Both the position numbers and the translations under genes were made by a program. A stretch of 6,483 nucleotides of DNA from an uncultured Eggerthella sp. (GTDB lineage Bacteria > Actinomycetota > Coriobacteriia > Coriobacteriales > Eggerthellaceae): positions 1 through 6,483 of the forward strand of contig URMQ01000094.1 in NCBI GenBank assembly GCA_900548955.1, read 5' to 3'. A model generated the notes under the pieces. The model saw nothing but the letters and a program-made list of their open reading frames with translations, was not told the DNA's origin and searched no databases. Below, in pieces: positions 5,413 through 6,483 of this stretch; the stretch's first letter is position 1, and each line of letters starts with the position of its first letter.

Positions 5413-5452
5413 TCCAAGAGGTGCTTGGATTAGATGTCACTCTTGATTTTTT
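5413..5452 (+). terminator. Intrinsic terminator with a competing hairpin (candidate attenuator before loaP)
   Basis: CAAGAG (5415-5420) pairs with CTCTTG (5440-5445), continuing past one bulged G with TG/CA (5422-5423 with 5438-5439). A single A separates it from six T (5447-5452), so this is a good Rho-independent terminator. The alternative stem TCCAAG (5413-5418) with CTTGGA (5424-5429) is perfect, has a 5-nt loop and uses the terminator's left arm, so the two exclude each other. The T-run ends about 160 bases before the loaP ATG. Confidence 0.6.
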
Positions 5453-5483
5453 GGTGCGTTTTAAACATGTGACAGTAGTGTAG

Positions 5484-5536
5484 CCATGACTAAAGTACTT
5501 CGGCATGGTGTGCCTTTCACAAAATTGCTCTTGTGA
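5484..5536 (+). promoter_or_regulatory. Two hairpins between the attenuator and loaP
   Basis: CCATG (5484-5488) pairs with CATGG (5504-5508) around a 15-nt loop that holds the palindrome AAGTACTT. Then TCACAA (5517-5522) pairs with TTGTGA (5531-5536) around an 8-nt loop. Neither is followed by a T-run, so they are not terminators. LoaP proteins are known to depend on a specific hairpin in the leader RNA, and either of these, or an upstream one, is a candidate; I cannot tell which. Confidence 0.35.
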
Positions 5537-5599
5537 TATCTTGTTCGGCTGTTAGAAGCCTCACTGGTAAATCCTGTATCTGAAAATCTACTCAGCAGC

Positions 5600-5608
5600 G
5601 GGAGGTGA
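5600..5608 (+). promoter_or_regulatory. Ribosome binding site that fixes the loaP start
   Basis: GGGAGGTGA at 5600-5608 is a near-perfect site ending five bases before ATG 5614. The in-frame GTG at 5605 is part of the site and so is not the start. Confidence 0.85.
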
Positions 5609-5613
5609 GCCAT

Positions 5614-6126
5614 ATGTGGTATGTCATTCAAGTTGTTGGAGGGCAAGAACATGCGGTAATTCACCAAATAGTAAAGCTAGCTGATGAAACAACGTATGCT
5701 TCATGCTTTATTCCTCAATATGAAGTGAAGAAGAAATATGGCGGAGTGTGGAAATACCGCAAGGAAGTGTTGTTTCCGGGGTATGTGTTTGTAGACACGA
5801 AGACGCCGGAAGATTTCAGGAAAGAACTTAACAAAGTAAGCCGCATGACAAAGTTATTGCATGACGGCAACGAACGTTTCATTCCTTTAGCTGATGATGA
5901 GAAAACAATAATTAGTGCATTCATTGGTGATGATGATCACGTTATGAAAATGTCGGAAGGCATTATCGAAGGCGACGAGATTGTCGTGCTTAAAGGTCCT
6001 TTAATGAATCACCTTGGCTTGGTGAAAAAGATAGATCGACATAAACGTCTGGCTTATCTGGAAATTATAATGTGCGGTCGCAAAACGACCATCAAAGCAG
6101 GACTTGAGATAGTCAAGAAACACTAG
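5614..6126 (+). CDS. loaP: LoaP-type NusG paralogue, transcription antitermination factor
   Basis: Specialised NusG paralogues bind RNA polymerase and help it pass terminators in selected long operons; LoaP members are linked to polysaccharide and antibiotic clusters. The 170-residue protein starts with the NGN signature WYVIQVVGGQE (2-12). It has the conserved LFPGYVFV strand (53-60) and an NGN domain to about residue 105, then an acidic linker and a KOW domain (about 118-168: EGDEIVVLKGPLMNHLGLVKKI, given here as its key start and end, then KRLAYLEI). Length is typical. It is unlikely to be the housekeeping nusG, which normally sits between secE and the L11 ribosomal gene rplK, whereas here it follows a capsule kinase-phosphatase operon. 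The preceding 700-base leader has several terminator-like structures, so autoregulation by antitermination is plausible. RfaH and UpxY are related alternatives. Assignment to NusG paralogues is firm; the LoaP subclass is less so. Confidence 0.85.
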   Translation: MWYVIQVVGGQEHAVIHQIVKLADETTYASCFIPQYEVKKKYGGVWKYRKEVLFPGYVFVDTKTPEDFRKELNKVSRMTKLLHDGNERFIPLADDEKTIISAFIGDDDHVMKMSEGIIEGDEIVVLKGPLMNHLGLVKKIDRHKRLAYLEIIMCGRKTTIKAGLEIVKKH

Positions 6127-6168
6127 AAATTCAATCTATATACAAACGCAAGCTAAGCGTATTAAACC

Positions 6169-6483
6169 TTGTCGCAAACTTCTGAACAACTGAATAACGA
6201 AACTGAGGTTAGGGTTACTGCTAGTGGTGCGGTTTCAGCAAATACAAATGCTGTAGCTGCCCAGAATGAAAGTTACCAATCAGAAGAAATAGAAGCTGCC
6301 ACTAAAGAGGAGACTTTAATCCGCGAAACTGAAATTGTAGGAGAAATTCTTTCCGAGGCCGCTGAAGAAGCATCTACAGTTCGCGAAAAAGCGGCAGTTA
6401 TGACTGGTCTTGCGGATACTCCGCGATTGACTGAGTCCGGCATTGCACCAGAAGTATTAGAAAAACTTTTACCTGATGAAGAG
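6169..6483 (+). CDS. Unrecognised acidic protein, N-terminal part (3' end outside window)
   Basis: An open frame of 105 codons runs to the right edge. TAA at 6163-6165 lies just upstream in frame, so the first possible start is TTG at 6169 (LSQTSEQLNN...). No good ribosome site precedes it, and the next in-frame ATG is not until 6400. Residues 1-40 are Asn, Ser, Thr, Ala and Gln rich and probably disordered. Residues 40-76 are Glu-rich and look helical. No signal peptide, membrane segment or enzyme motif is visible. It begins 42 bases after loaP, so it is likely the first gene of the LoaP-dependent part of the operon, perhaps an N-terminal extension of a polysaccharide enzyme; that is context only. 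A short hairpin ACGC/GCGT (6146-6160) lies in the gap. Confidence 0.6.
   Translation, partial: MSQTSEQLNNETEVRVTASGAVSANTNAVAAQNESYQSEEIEAATKEETLIRETEIVGEILSEAAEEASTVREKAAVMTGLADTPRLTESGIAPEVLEKLLPDEE

Larger units (their letters stand above)
4914..5613 (+). promoter_or_regulatory. 700-base structured leader region upstream of loaP
   Basis: No open frame here has both a ribosome site and protein-like composition. Instead at least eight inverted repeats or hairpins occur in 700 bases, three of them terminator-like (5172-5209, 5307-5335, 5413-5452). TGAATG occurs four times (5175, 5299, 5350, 5402), the last three 51 and 52 bases apart. A short hairpin CGGGA/TTCCG (5371-5384) also lies here, and GGCT/AGCC (5547-5560) sits shortly before the gene. 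I see no convincing promoter; TTCACA (5516-5521) with TATCTT (5537-5542) has only a 15-bp spacer. The layout suits a transcript that reads through from the phosphatase gene and is controlled by termination before loaP. Confidence 0.45.

Noticed and set aside
5605..5613. GTG start three codons upstream for loaP
   Set aside because: It lies within the ribosome binding sequence of ATG 5614, and NusG-type proteins begin right at the WYV motif.
4914..5613. CRISPR array, insertion sequence or riboswitch in the large gap
   Set aside because: Repeats are few and not regularly spaced with unique spacers, there is no transposase and no paired terminal repeats with target duplication, and I recognise no known riboswitch consensus.
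5461..5667. 68-residue open frame on - strand across the loaP start
   Set aside because: Antisense to the loaP ribosome site and NGN start; no recognisable features.

Overview
The window looks like a stretch of a Gram-positive chromosome. It carries a capsule/exopolysaccharide control operon made of an LCP-family cell-wall ligase, a Wzz-like kinase modulator, a BY-kinase and a PHP-type tyrosine phosphatase. A NusG paralogue of the LoaP type follows. By eye the GC content is moderate. The separated modulator and kinase, the PHP (not low-molecular-weight) phosphatase and the LoaP-like factor all fit Firmicutes or Coriobacteriia. I lean towards a Coriobacteriia-like actinobacterium, but that is inference and no marker here fixes the taxon. 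Every supported gene is on the + strand.

Layout. (1) 2-720: the 3' end of secF, overlapped by one base by a small DUF1292-family gene. (2) 721-1196: a non-coding stretch with a terminator-like inverted repeat, a TATAAT box followed by two hairpins and a strong intrinsic terminator (possibly a short RNA of about 67 nt), another nested hairpin, and a 12-bp dyad near weak promoters for the next operon. (3) 1197-4913: the polysaccharide control operon, in the order LCP protein, modulator, kinase, phosphatase, with gaps of 60, 15 and 3 bases. The kinase has an unusually long Gln/Ala-rich tail. The phosphatase ends early, and a neighbouring frame contains what looks like the missing C-terminal end. 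(4) 4914-5613: 700 bases with no convincing gene but crowded with inverted repeats and terminator-like hairpins. Two of these share conserved flanks, and one strong terminator has a competing hairpin. (5) 5614-6126: the LoaP-like NusG paralogue. (6) 6169-6483: the start of an acidic protein I do not recognise, running off the window.

How it may work together. The kinase, its membrane modulator and the phosphatase form the known tyrosine-phosphorylation cycle that controls chain length and export of surface polysaccharide. The LCP enzyme would attach the finished polymer to the cell wall. The LoaP-like protein would let RNA polymerase read through terminators in the long biosynthetic operon that probably continues beyond the right edge. 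The terminator-rich 700-base leader directly before loaP suggests that loaP, and perhaps everything after it, is itself controlled by termination and antitermination. This leader and its repeated hairpin module are the most interesting part of the window.
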